Below, one piece after another: positions 39,893-48,653 of a stretch of 64,000 bases of DNA (position 1 is its first letter; each line of letters opens with the position of its first letter). The stretch is from Bradyrhizobium oligotrophicum S58. Lineage in GTDB: Bacteria; Pseudomonadota; Alphaproteobacteria; Rhizobiales; Xanthobacteraceae. The notes beneath the pieces were generated by a model. That model did no database searches and was not told where the DNA came from. It saw nothing but the letters and a program-made list of their open reading frames with translations. Location: positions 3,038,001 through 3,102,000 of the forward strand of contig NC_020453.1 of the NCBI RefSeq assembly GCF_000344805.1, given 5' to 3'. The translations under genes and the position numbers were made by a program.

Positions 39893-41467
39893 TCAGTCCG
39901 GCAGGCCCGCAAGACGTAAGCCGTTCGAGAAAATGGCTCGATGTTCGGGCCGTCGGATCGGGATCCAATCCCCAAGTCGGGAAATGCGAAACTCGGGATC
40001 GAGCCTGCGCAGATGATCCGCGGCTTCCCACGCCTGGGCCTCTTGCCCCGTAAGCGCATGACAGGCGGCCATGACGAGCACTACGAACACGAAGCTCGGC
40101 AGTTGCCGAAACGACTGTTCGGCCCAGGACAAAGCCGCGTCGAAACGCCCCGCAAATAGATGCGACATGGCCATGCCGGCCTGCATCCGGAACATCTCGG
40201 GATCGAGCGGGCTGAACCGCATGGCACGGGAGAGGAACTCGATGGCAGCCTCCGGATCGCCGCGCTCGGCCCTGAGAAATCCTCCCAAGAACCAAGCGGC
40301 CGCGAGATTCGGATTGAGCAGCAGCGCCCTGTCGAGCAGTGCGATCGCGCTGTCGACGTCGCCGGCGAGATGGGCCAGCGTGTGCCCGGCCCGGGTCAGT
40401 GCCACTGCGTCATCCTTCCCCAATTCCACCGCCAGCCGCGCCAGACGGATGCCGTCGGCAAACTCTCCCGAGCGATCGATCATCCAGCCGTTGATCTTGC
40501 GCCAGCAATGACACCAGGCCGCCATGGCATGAGCCGAAGCAAACTCGGGATCGAGCGCGATCGCCTTTTGAAACAACGGCAGCGCGGCGTCGATCGCTTC
40601 CCGGGTCCCACGATGCAGATGCGGCATGGCGCGCAGATAGTGATCGTAAGCGCTGAGATTGCCGGTCGGCTTCCGCCGGGCGCGCTCGATCTCCGCGCGT
40701 TCAAGCTGGGAGGCGATCGCACCGACGATGCTGGTGGCAATCTGGTCCTGCAGTTCGAAGATGTCGTCGAGCGTCCCCTCGAACCTCTCGGCCCAGAGAT
40801 GGGTGCCGGTTGCGGTGTCGACCAATTGGCCGGTGATGCGCACCCTGCTGTTGGACTGCCGCACGCTGCCTTCGACGACATAGCGCACGCCAAGCTCGCG
40901 GCCGACCTGCTTCTCGTCCACGGTTCGCCCCTTGTAGACGAAGCTCGAATTGCGGGCGATCACAAACAGCCAACGGATGCGCGACAGCGCCGTGATGATG
41001 TCTTCCACGACGCCATCGGAAAAATAGTCCTGTGCTGAGTCCCCACTGAGGTTTCGAAACGGAAGCACCGCGATCGAGGGCGACTCCGGCAGCGAAAGCA
41101 TCAGCCCGGGCTGTTCGATCGCATCGTTCGACCGTACTGCTGCCTGCGCAAATGGCTCCTCCTCACGGACCTCGCCGACAAAGCGGATCCCTTTGCGCGC
41201 AACTGTCCGGATCAGGCGCTGGTCTTTGCCGGTGTCCCCGATCGCCTTGCGCACCGCATTGAGATGGGTCGTCATCGTCGACTCGGAAACGATCCGGCCA
41301 TCCCAGACGGCCGCCAGCAAGTCGTCACGCGTCACCACCTGATCCCGGTGGCGAACCAGATGGAGCAGCAGGTCGAACACCTTCGGCCCCACCGCGACGA
41401 ACTGTTTGCCTCGGGTGAGCTCGCGCCTTTCGGCATCCAGGCAATAATCTTCAAAGAGAAAACGCAC
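39893..41467 (-). CDS. CadC/OmpR-type DNA-binding regulator with TPR domain
   Basis: The 524-residue protein has an N-terminal winged helix of the OmpR/PhoB type (about residues 1-98; FDLLLHLVRHRDQVVTRDDL, WDGRIVSESTMTTHLNAVRK). A TolB-like middle domain follows (SIAVLPFRNLSGDSAQDYFSD, VRYVVEGSVRQS, RITGQLVDTATGTHLWAERF), and then TPR-like repeats. Rhizobial genomes often label this architecture 'adenylate cyclase', but no cyclase domain is visible. No receiver domain or membrane helix is seen. Start is taken as GTG at 41465-41467 because GGAG precedes it. It is divergent from the NmrA-like gene and may regulate it. Confidence 0.85.
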   Translation of the reverse strand: MRFLFEDYCLDAERRELTRGKQFVAVGPKVFDLLLHLVRHRDQVVTRDDLLAAVWDGRIVSESTMTTHLNAVRKAIGDTGKDQRLIRTVARKGIRFVGEVREEEPFAQAAVRSNDAIEQPGLMLSLPESPSIAVLPFRNLSGDSAQDYFSDGVVEDIITALSRIRWLFVIARNSSFVYKGRTVDEKQVGRELGVRYVVEGSVRQSNSRVRITGQLVDTATGTHLWAERFEGTLDDIFELQDQIATSIVGAIASQLERAEIERARRKPTGNLSAYDHYLRAMPHLHRGTREAIDAALPLFQKAIALDPEFASAHAMAAWCHCWRKINGWMIDRSGEFADGIRLARLAVELGKDDAVALTRAGHTLAHLAGDVDSAIALLDRALLLNPNLAAAWFLGGFLRAERGDPEAAIEFLSRAMRFSPLDPEMFRMQAGMAMSHLFAGRFDAALSWAEQSFRQLPSFVFVVLVMAACHALTGQEAQAWEAADHLRRLDPEFRISRLGDWIPIRRPEHRAIFSNGLRLAGLPD

Positions 41468-41605
41468 GCCCGCTCCGCTTGGACGAGAAGCCAACGAGAA
41501 TTGAAGGCCAATTGAAGCCTGCTGCAAGGCTTTTCTACCTGGATACACGCATCATCGCTTCAGCAACAAGGCCGTCCCTCGGCCGACACATGCGAGGAAG
41601 TGATC

Positions 41606-42355
41606 ATGAAAATCGTCATCATGGGCGGGACTGGCCTGATCGGAACGAAGCTTGCTGGTATCCTTCGCGACAAGGGCCACGATGTCCTTCAGGCCTCCCC
41701 CAGCAGGGGCATCAATGCCGTCACCGGAGAGGGGCTCGACAGGGCGCTTTTGGGCGCGGACGTCGTTGTCGACGTGGCAAATTCTCCGTCCTTCGAGGAC
41801 CAGGCGGTCCTGGCGTTCTTCGAAACGTCGAGCCGCAATCTCCTTGCCGCTGAAGCGGCCGCCAAGGTACGTCACCACGTCGCGCTGTCCATCGTCGGAA
41901 CCGACGATCTTCCGGAATGCGGCTACTTCCGCGCCAAGCTCGCACAGGAGAATCTGATCCGGGGCTCGAAAACGCCCCACAGCATCCTGCGCGCCACCCA
42001 GTTTTTCGAATTCGTCGGCGGAATCGTCGATTCCTCATCCGATGGACAGATCGTCCGATTGTCGCCTGCCTTGTTTCAGCCCGTGTCATCGGATGACGTC
42101 GCCACCGCTCTCGCCGATATTGCGCTCGGCACCCCGCTCAATGACGTCGTTGAGTTGGCCGGCCCGGAAAAATTCAGCCTGGATGAATTCGCACGGAAAT
42201 ACCTGACTGCGACCAAGGACCATCGAAAGGTCGTCGCCGACATTCACGCCCGCTATTTCGGCGCGGAGCTGAACGATCGATCACTTACGCCGGCCGGCAA
42301 TCCCCGGCTCGGATCCGTGCGCTTCGAGGACTGGCTGAGCGGGCGCCTCCAGTAA
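41606..42355 (+). CDS. NmrA-like/atypical SDR NAD(P)-binding protein
   Basis: The 249-residue protein begins with the dinucleotide motif MKIVIMGGTGLIGTKLAGIL. It has the ALSIVGTD and YFRAKLAQENLIRGS motifs of NmrA-like atypical short-chain dehydrogenases, with the lysine in YFRAK. Such proteins reduce small substrates or sense NADP redox state. ATG at 41606 has GAGGAAG upstream; a GTG six bases earlier is possible. It is followed 50 bases later by an AraC-family gene on the same strand, a pairing common in rhizobia. Confidence 0.85.
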   Translation: MKIVIMGGTGLIGTKLAGILRDKGHDVLQASPSRGINAVTGEGLDRALLGADVVVDVANSPSFEDQAVLAFFETSSRNLLAAEAAAKVRHHVALSIVGTDDLPECGYFRAKLAQENLIRGSKTPHSILRATQFFEFVGGIVDSSSDGQIVRLSPALFQPVSSDDVATALADIALGTPLNDVVELAGPEKFSLDEFARKYLTATKDHRKVVADIHARYFGAELNDRSLTPAGNPRLGSVRFEDWLSGRLQ

Positions 42356-42405
42356 GCGCAAGCAAGACGCGATCATTCCATAGCCGACGATGCGAGAGCA
42401 CCCGT

Positions 42406-43359
42406 ATGAGCAAGCCTCCCGTACAGGATTCCTTGCAAGGGGCACCGCGCGGCGACGCCGGGCGGCGTCAGGATACTGCGCCTGCCGCCGATCGACGGCC
42501 GGCCGACGCGGAAATGGCCCGCGTGCTTGGGACCGAGCCGCTTCGCATGGCCCTGGATGAATCCGGCGGCGGCATCGCACATTGGAAGCATGCCCCGCTG
42601 CACGACGTCGTCGAGCCGATGAACCATCATGTGATCATGGCCTATAACGGCACGGTGCAGCGTGTGGAGCGGCGTTCCGAAAAATTCGTTTCGTCGGGAA
42701 CGTTTCGTCCCGGGGTCGTGATCATTATTCCCGAGGGAGCGAGCTCCAGGTGGGATATTCCAAAACCCGTCGATGTCGTTCAGCTCTATCTTCCGCACAG
42801 AACGCTGGTGCGCGTGGCCTATGAAGCCGACACGGCCCAGCTCATCGATCTCCAGGAGCGAACGGCGCATCCCGACCCCATTACGTCCCGGCTGCTCCTG
42901 AGCGCTGCGGATGTCTTGGAAGGCAACGCGACACTGGATGCGCTTTTCAGGCAGCAACTCACGGACCTTCTCGCGACCCGGCTTCTGGTCGCGCATACAG
43001 GCGCGCCAACTGCCGTCCAGCCGGTCGTCGGCGGCCTGGCACCGAAGGTGCTGCGGCGCGCTATCGAGCGCCTCCGCTCCGAGAGCGACGCGGATGTTTC
43101 GCTTGCAGCACTCGCCGCGGAAGCCGGTCTTTCGCGCTTCCATTTCTGTCGCGCGTTCAAGGAAAGCACCGGGCTCTCTCCCCATGCCTGGCTTCGCCAG
43201 CTTCGGCTGGAGCAGGCGATGCAGATGTTGCGCGAGGCGGACGTGTCGGTCGCGACCGTCGCGGCCGCGCTCGGCTACGCCTCGCAGACTGCGTTTGCCG
43301 CGGCATTCAAACGACTGACCGGCGACACCCCGACTGATTGGCGCCGGGACGCGCGCTGA
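42406..43359 (+). CDS. AraC-family transcriptional regulator
   Basis: The 317-residue protein has a low-complexity N-terminal stretch of about 40 residues and a cupin-like ligand domain (about 55-190). Two helix-turn-helix units follow at 215-315: LAALAAEAGLSRFHFCRAFK with STGLSPHAWLRQLRLEQAMQ, then VATVAAALGYASQTAFAAAF. The closing GDTPTDWRR is typical. It is likely to control the adjacent NmrA-like gene or the metallo-hydrolase downstream. Effector is unknown. Confidence 0.9.
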   Translation: MSKPPVQDSLQGAPRGDAGRRQDTAPAADRRPADAEMARVLGTEPLRMALDESGGGIAHWKHAPLHDVVEPMNHHVIMAYNGTVQRVERRSEKFVSSGTFRPGVVIIIPEGASSRWDIPKPVDVVQLYLPHRTLVRVAYEADTAQLIDLQERTAHPDPITSRLLLSAADVLEGNATLDALFRQQLTDLLATRLLVAHTGAPTAVQPVVGGLAPKVLRRAIERLRSESDADVSLAALAAEAGLSRFHFCRAFKESTGLSPHAWLRQLRLEQAMQMLREADVSVATVAAALGYASQTAFAAAFKRLTGDTPTDWRRDAR

Positions 43360-43450
43360 CAGCAATCTCTCTGCAACTGCCGCAACGGCGCTGGCGCATC
43401 GGCGCAGCCGGCTCGCTAGATCATCAGCGTACCCAGCCAACCGAACGGAG

Positions 43451-43576
43451 ATGACGAATGGCCTGGTCGCCAAGAAGACCAAGCGCGAGATCAACACCAT
43501 CTGGATCTATCCGCCGAACGCCGAGCGCGCCGCCGCGCTTGCTTCGGTTGATCCGGAACGCGTCACCAATCTCTGA
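43451..43576 (+). CDS. possible 41-residue ORF or gene fragment
   Basis: An ATG directly preceded by CGGAG opens MTNGLVAKKTKREINTIWIY and ends PERVTNL. Codon use is coding-like. It may be the tail of a lost gene and not an independent protein. The remainder of 43360-43659 shows nothing else. Confidence 0.35.
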   Translation: MTNGLVAKKTKREINTIWIYPPNAERAAALASVDPERVTNL

Positions 43577-43659
43577 ACAACCCGTCAACAAGCCGATACG
43601 TCCCTGGCGGGGAGCGCACCCGCTCGGGACGAAAGGCCAACCGTGCGCAGGAGCCCAAC

Positions 43660-44613
43660 ATGAACCAGACAATTCACAAATCGCAAGAGAAGAACATGAT
43701 ACTGGAACGCACCGTATCAGCAGATAGTCCGCGACAGGACGAGTTGGTTCCGTCACGCTATGCCCTGAAGGTCGGCGAGATCGACGTGATGGTGATCAGC
43801 GACGGCGTGCTGCCGCTGCCAACCAAGATGTTGGGGCATAATGCTGACTCGGCCACCCGGGCGGCATGGTTTAGCGACATGTTTCTGCCCGCTGACGCTT
43901 TCGACTGGGCGCTGAATGCGGTGGTGGTGAGGAGTGGTGGCAAGACGATCCTGATCGATGCGGGGTTGGGGTCTGATCCGGACCTGCACCTGCCGCGGGC
44001 AGGGCAATTGATCAAGCGGCTGGAGAGCGCCGGCATCGATCTCGCATCCGTCACCGACGTGGTGTTGACGCACATGCACATGGACCACGTCGGTGGACTG
44101 CTCGTCGATGGTGTCAAGGACCGGCTGCGTCCGGACCTGCAAATCCATGTGGCGGCTGCCGAGGTCAAATTCTGGGAAGCGCCGGACTTCACCCGCACCG
44201 ACATGCCGCAAGGATTCCCGGACGCTCTTCGCGCGGCGGCCACCCGGTTCACAAGGGAATATCGCAACAACTTGCGTCAGTTCGACAACGAGCATGAAGT
44301 GGCACCGGGCGTCGTCGTCTGCCGGACTGGCGGCCATACTCCAGGCCACAGTGTGGTCCGCCTGAGCTCCGGCGGTGAGGCGCTGACGTTTGCCGGCGAC
44401 GCCGTGTTTACCGTAGGCTTCGATCATCCCGACTGGCACAACGGTTTCGAGCACGATCCCGAAGAAGCGGCCCGCGTCCGCGTCCGGCTTCTGCGGCAGC
44501 TCGCGGAAACCGGCGAGATGCTGGTTGCCACGCACATGCCGTTCCCGTCCATCGGCCGGGTCGGGATCGATGGCGACACCTTCCGATGGGTGCCTGCGTT
44601 TTGGGATTACTAA
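43660..44613 (+). CDS. metallo-beta-lactamase-fold hydrolase
   Basis: The 317-residue protein has the metallo-hydrolase signature LTHMHMDHVGG, with H138, H140, D142 and H143. Later metal ligands are expected at GGHTPGH, LTFAGDAVF and ATHMPFP. The pattern resembles the family that includes lactonases, but the substrate is open. A motif for cytosolic location fits the absence of a classical signal peptide. AGGAG precedes the ATG at 43660. It follows the AraC gene by 300 bases and might be its target. Confidence 0.88.
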   Translation: MNQTIHKSQEKNMILERTVSADSPRQDELVPSRYALKVGEIDVMVISDGVLPLPTKMLGHNADSATRAAWFSDMFLPADAFDWALNAVVVRSGGKTILIDAGLGSDPDLHLPRAGQLIKRLESAGIDLASVTDVVLTHMHMDHVGGLLVDGVKDRLRPDLQIHVAAAEVKFWEAPDFTRTDMPQGFPDALRAAATRFTREYRNNLRQFDNEHEVAPGVVVCRTGGHTPGHSVVRLSSGGEALTFAGDAVFTVGFDHPDWHNGFEHDPEEAARVRVRLLRQLAETGEMLVATHMPFPSIGRVGIDGDTFRWVPAFWDY

Positions 44614-44705
44614 CAAAGGCATTCCAAGGTTTGACCTGGCTGTGGGCGTGCACTCTCAATCTCGAGTGCACGCCTTGACGGGGTAAGCCAGTTCAACCGG
44701 GCAAC

Positions 44706-44924
44706 GTGCAGGATCTCGTCGGTGTGCTGGCCGCGCTTGATGACGACCACAACGGTGTCTTGACCGGCAATGAGCTTGCCGGCCTCGCCCTGTGGCATGA
44801 TGCCGACGGTAATGGGGGCGCCGACCCGAACGAGGTCAAGCCGCTATCGGCCCGCGCGGCACGGGGGCGCCGAACGACACGTCCTCGCCATCGCCAAATT
44901 CGGAAAAGATCTCATTCCCTCTGA
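44706..44924 (+). pseudogene. EF-hand-like fragment of a larger protein
   Basis: The frame encodes [20 protein letters not shown], then NELAGLALWHDADGNGGADP and NEVKPL, two calcium-binding loops of the D-x-[DN]-x-[DN]-G type. They match the segment found in large repeat-bearing or haemolysin-like secreted proteins. No long gene surrounds it and the sequence after PLS becomes non-protein-like, so it appears to be a relic. Its first 25 bases also match the frc segment for GEHTDEIL on the other strand almost exactly. The remainder of 44614-44931 has no supported gene. Confidence 0.45.
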
Positions 44925-44931
44925 ACCCGTT

Positions 44932-45849
44932 TCAGGCTCGAAGCGCATTCCTAATGAGCTCCACCGGCGATCCATCGTGAGAGAAACCCAGCGCCAGCTC
45001 GGCTCTGACGTCCAACATGGGATAACGACCGAATACGGCCTCGATCGCTTTGTCGGGATCGAACGTCACGAGCGCGGACCGCTCTGGACCGTAGAGCCGC
45101 GCCAAGCCGGCCACGACTTCGGCGATCGAAAGACGAAGCGCCGGAAGCTGCAACGTACCGCAGCAATCGATCCGACCGGCCAGCAGCAGATTGTCGACGG
45201 TGGCCCGCGCCGACAGCCACCACGCGGTTGCAGCCGGCGAGACCGGACAGACATAGCGTTCGCCCGCCGCGAGCGCGTGCAGCAGCTCGCTCATGAAGGC
45301 GGAGCCGAAGCCGCTCACGGGTCGCGGTCGCGCAACGATGCCGGGCAGCCGCAGCGCGATCCCGGACAGGTCTCCGCGCCGCGTGTGATCGGCAAGCGCG
45401 ATCTCCACCATCCGCTTGTGCGCGCCATAGGTGATCGCGGGCCGGGCCTCCGTCTGCACGCCGACTGGCGCGTCGGAGAGCGCACCGTAGACGGCGACGC
45501 TGCTGGCGTAGACCACGCGCGGCCGATTTCGGCTCTGCGCCAGCAACTGGAACAGATCGAGCGATGCATCGAGATTGACGCGCCGGCCGAGCACGGGCTC
45601 GGCTTCGGCGCGGCTACCGGGAACGCTGGCGAGATGAAACGCGAGGTCGAACGGCGCGGCGCCGAGCTGCTCGAGCACGGCCCGGTCATCGAGGCCGCCT
45701 CTGATCCAGGACAGGCGACGACCGGACGCCGCGGGCGGCGCATCGCCGAGATCGAGTCCGGTGACGTCGCCGCTGTCCACATCACTCAGCAACCGACACA
45801 GCAAGGCGCTGCCGATAAAGCCTGCGGCACCGGTCACCAAAATACGCAT
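44932..45849 (-). CDS. NAD-dependent epimerase/dehydrogenase (DenD-like extended SDR)
   Basis: The 305-residue protein has the Rossmann motif MRILVTGAAGFIG and catalytic Y141 and K145 in YGAHK. The segment IALRLPGIVARPRPVSGFGS, followed by ATAWWLSARATVDNLLLAG, resembles D-erythronate dehydrogenase and related sugar-acid dehydrogenases. It is the last gene of the eight-gene catabolic operon and starts three bases after the fumarylacetoacetase-like gene ends. It could oxidise a hydroxy-acid intermediate, but this is inference. Confidence 0.85.
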   Translation of the reverse strand: MRILVTGAAGFIGSALLCRLLSDVDSGDVTGLDLGDAPPAASGRRLSWIRGGLDDRAVLEQLGAAPFDLAFHLASVPGSRAEAEPVLGRRVNLDASLDLFQLLAQSRNRPRVVYASSVAVYGALSDAPVGVQTEARPAITYGAHKRMVEIALADHTRRGDLSGIALRLPGIVARPRPVSGFGSAFMSELLHALAAGERYVCPVSPAATAWWLSARATVDNLLLAGRIDCCGTLQLPALRLSIAEVVAGLARLYGPERSALVTFDPDKAIEAVFGRYPMLDVRAELALGFSHDGSPVELIRNALRA

Positions 45850-45852
45850 CGT

Positions 45853-46854
45853 TCAATCCGGGCGGCCGGGGCGGGGCGCGTGAACCACGCGCTGGTCGAT
45901 GCGTCCAAACGGACCCGGTCGGCCATCGGCGAAGCTGGCCTGCATCGCCACCTCGTCACCGAAGCGCAGGAACGGCGTCCGTGGCTCGCCGTGTGCGATC
46001 ATTTCGATCGCCCTGACCTCGGCCAGGCAGCTCGATCCGGCGGCGCGATCGGCATTCGAGACCGTGCCCGAGCCGATGATCGTGCCGGCCGTCAACCGGC
46101 GCGTCCGCGCGGCATGGGCGATCAGCTGCGGAAACGAGAACGCCATCTCGCGGCCCGAGGCTGCGCCGATCCGCTCGCCATTGCGCTGGATGTGCAGGGT
46201 CAAGTCGAAACGGCCGTAGCGCCAGGCGTCTCCGACCTCGTCGGGCGTCACCGCGATCGGCGCGAAGCTCGTCGACGGCTTTGCCTGCAGGAAGCCGAAG
46301 CCGGTGCGAACCTCGCGCGCGCCGACCGCGCGCAGGCTCCAGTCGTTGATCTGCACCAGCAGCCGGATATGCCGTGCTGCGTCCTCGGCGGAGACGGCCA
46401 TCGGCACGTCGTCGACGATCACGCCAAACTCGCCCTCGAAGTCGATGCCATCCGCCTCCGTCACGAACGGAACGTCGGCATGCGGCCCGAGGAAATCGTC
46501 GCTGGCGCCCTGGTACATCACCGGGATGGTGTCGAAATCGGGGATCGGCGGCTTTTTGAAGGCAACGTCCATCAGCCGTCCATGATTGAGGAAGGCCGAG
46601 CCGTCCAACCATTGCGGCGCGCGCGGCAGCGGTGCGAGGCATCGCGTGGGATCGAACGCGACCGCGCCGGCGGCGGATCCGTCGGCGAGGCTCTCGGCGA
46701 GCCGCCGCAGCGCCGGCTCGGCCTGCGGCCAGTTCCGCAGGGCCGTCAGAAGATCAGGCGCGACGGTGCTGGCGTCGACCGCACGCGCCTGATCCCTGGA
46801 GACGATGACGAGGCCGCCATCGGGGCTGCCGTTCTGATAGGTTGCGAGCTTCAT
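45853..46854 (-). CDS. fumarylacetoacetate hydrolase family protein
   Basis: The 333-residue protein has the FAH metal and catalytic region: FLNHGRLMDVAF, then DFEGEFGVIVDDVPM with the paired glutamates, and GTIIGSGTVSNADRAAGSSC at the C-terminal core. Its length fits the full FAH-like type. Such enzymes hydrolyse C-C bonds of acylpyruvates or decarboxylate oxo-acids made by ring cleavage. ATG at 46852-46854 overlaps the stop of the cupin gene by one base. It acts late in the pathway implied by the operon. Confidence 0.9.
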   Translation of the reverse strand: MKLATYQNGSPDGGLVIVSRDQARAVDASTVAPDLLTALRNWPQAEPALRRLAESLADGSAAGAVAFDPTRCLAPLPRAPQWLDGSAFLNHGRLMDVAFKKPPIPDFDTIPVMYQGASDDFLGPHADVPFVTEADGIDFEGEFGVIVDDVPMAVSAEDAARHIRLLVQINDWSLRAVGAREVRTGFGFLQAKPSTSFAPIAVTPDEVGDAWRYGRFDLTLHIQRNGERIGAASGREMAFSFPQLIAHAARTRRLTAGTIIGSGTVSNADRAAGSSCLAEVRAIEMIAHGEPRTPFLRFGDEVAMQASFADGRPGPFGRIDQRVVHAPRPGRPD

Positions 46855-47429
46855 CAGCTGTCCCTGGTCGGATTGGCTTCGGGACCGAACTTGCCGTCGA
46901 CCAGGATGAACAACATCCGGCACGGTCTGTCACTGCGATTGGCCCATGCGTGATTGGTGCCGCGCTGGATCACAACATCGCCGGCCTTGAGATCCGCGGT
47001 GCCCTTGTCGAGCACCAGCGTGACCTCGCCGGAGATGACGATGCCGTAGTCGATCGTCTCGGTGCGATGCATCAGCGGATGCGGCGATTCCGTCGTCACC
47101 GTCGAGGCATGCGGGTCGCCGATCTCGCTGAACGCAGCTTTCATTCGCGTCGCGCCGTTGCGGAGAAAATCCTCGGTGTCCGGCGGAATGTCGACGAACC
47201 GGATACGGCTGCCATTCGGCGGTGGCGGCAGCCGCAGCGGTCCGATCGTCGGATCGGGACCATTGTCGATGCGCGCCGGCGCCGCCTGCGTGCTCCAGAT
47301 CTCATGAAAGAAGGTGCCTGGGATCGCCGCCAGCTCGGAGACGGTCGACAAGGGCCCGTCGGACGAGATGATGGCGGCGCCCTGCTGATCATGTCCGGTG
47401 ACGACGCGGCGGATCTGCGGAAGGGTCAT
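46854..47429 (-). CDS. single-domain cupin protein
   Basis: The 191-residue protein has one cupin barrel in its C-terminal half: HRTETIDYGIVISGEVTLVL (motif 1, HR at the start) and GDVVIQRGTNHAWANRSDRP (motif 2, with the terminal His). The N-terminal part (FFHEIWSTQAAP, PDPTIGPLRLPPPPNGSRIR) is typical of a group seen in aromatic catabolic clusters. Only part of the usual metal-ligand set is certain, so it could be a dioxygenase, an isomerase or a binding protein. It is embedded in the operon between the MFS and FAH-like genes. Confidence 0.8.
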   Translation of the reverse strand: MTLPQIRRVVTGHDQQGAAIISSDGPLSTVSELAAIPGTFFHEIWSTQAAPARIDNGPDPTIGPLRLPPPPNGSRIRFVDIPPDTEDFLRNGATRMKAAFSEIGDPHASTVTTESPHPLMHRTETIDYGIVISGEVTLVLDKGTADLKAGDVVIQRGTNHAWANRSDRPCRMLFILVDGKFGPEANPTRDS

Positions 47430-47446
47430 GTGGGAGGTCTCCTGGG

Positions 47447-48610
47447 TCAGGCGATTTCGAGCGAGGCGGCCGGCGCTGCGCCGCGCGCGACGAACACGCG
47501 CGAGAACAACAGGACGGCGATGGAGGAGATGATGACGGCGCCGAGCCCGAGCGCGGGATAGCCGAACAGCTGCACCAGGGTGCCACCGAGAATGGGGCCG
47601 ATCGCGGCCCCGATCATCAGCATCGCCGGCGTGCCGGCGAGCGCGCGCGCGGTGGGATCGAGCCTCGACAGCAGACCGAACGCAAAGGTGTGAGTGAAGA
47701 TCATCACCGCGGCAAACATCGCGGTCGGAACGGCATAGGCGGCGAAGCCGGTGCCGAATGTGACCGTCACGGCGATCAGCGCCTGGCAGACCGGGCCGGC
47801 CAGCAGAACGTGTCGCGCCGGCAGCCGCCGCTCCAGAAAGGCGGCGAGCGGCGCCGGCAGCAGGTTGACGAAGCCGAGCGCGATCAGCACGCCCGTGACC
47901 GCCTCAGTGCCGAAGCCGCGGTCGGCTCCGATGCGTTCGATGAAGCTGAACAGCATCGCCTGGGTCAGCGCCATGCAGCTGATGCCGGCAATGCCGAACC
48001 AGACGGCGCGCGGCAAATGGCTGACCTCGGTGATGAGATCCTCGTCGCCGCGCACCACACCTTTCGGAAACGACAGCGCCGCCGCCAGCGCCGCGACCGC
48101 CATCACGCCGGCGAACACGACGAACAAGGCCGGGCCGCCGAAGCTCGCCACGAGATGGGGCGTCAGGCCGAGAAAGAGGATCGCAAACACGCCGAGCGCC
48201 ATTCCGACGATCGCGAACAGCCGATGCGGGTTGGCGCTGCGGGCAATGGTGCCGTGGGTAAAGCTCAGCCCGCAGGCCGCCGTGGCGCCGCCCAGCGCGT
48301 GCAGCATCGCAAGCAGCGAGAACTCCGACGTCCGGCTCGCGGCCAGGAACACCAGCGTGGCTGCAGCGTAGCCCGCAACCGCCGCGAAGCGGGCGTTCAT
48401 GCGGTTGAAGCGGGGGGCAAAGACCAGGCTGCTGAGCACCGCGCCCAGCAGGAACAACGTCGCCAGCAGTCCCGCCTGCTGCGGGCTGAATTTGTAGCGC
48501 TCGATCAGCGCGCCCACCCAGACCGGCAGCGCGACGAGATCGACCATCCCGGCACAATGCGCGACCATCAGCGCGATGCGCCCGCGCCACGTCTCCGTCG
48601 TCACCGTCAT
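47447..48610 (-). CDS. MFS transporter of the catabolic operon
   Basis: The 387-residue protein has 12 hydrophobic helices and MFS features such as LLATLFLLGAVLSSLVFAPR between helices 2 and 3 and an R-x-L-P-A-R loop. It is unrelated in detail to the two OxlT-like carriers. With an outer-membrane MetA-pathway protein and ring-cleavage enzymes nearby, it most likely imports the aromatic or heterocyclic substrate. It starts 43 bases after the monooxygenase gene; CAAGGGGAGGAAG precedes the ATG. Confidence 0.85.
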   Translation of the reverse strand: MTVTTETWRGRIALMVAHCAGMVDLVALPVWVGALIERYKFSPQQAGLLATLFLLGAVLSSLVFAPRFNRMNARFAAVAGYAAATLVFLAASRTSEFSLLAMLHALGGATAACGLSFTHGTIARSANPHRLFAIVGMALGVFAILFLGLTPHLVASFGGPALFVVFAGVMAVAALAAALSFPKGVVRGDEDLITEVSHLPRAVWFGIAGISCMALTQAMLFSFIERIGADRGFGTEAVTGVLIALGFVNLLPAPLAAFLERRLPARHVLLAGPVCQALIAVTVTFGTGFAAYAVPTAMFAAVMIFTHTFAFGLLSRLDPTARALAGTPAMLMIGAAIGPILGGTLVQLFGYPALGLGAVIISSIAVLLFSRVFVARGAAPAASLEIA

Positions 48611-48653
48611 TGCTTCCTCCCCTTGGGTAATGTTGTTGTTCGTTGATGTCGGC

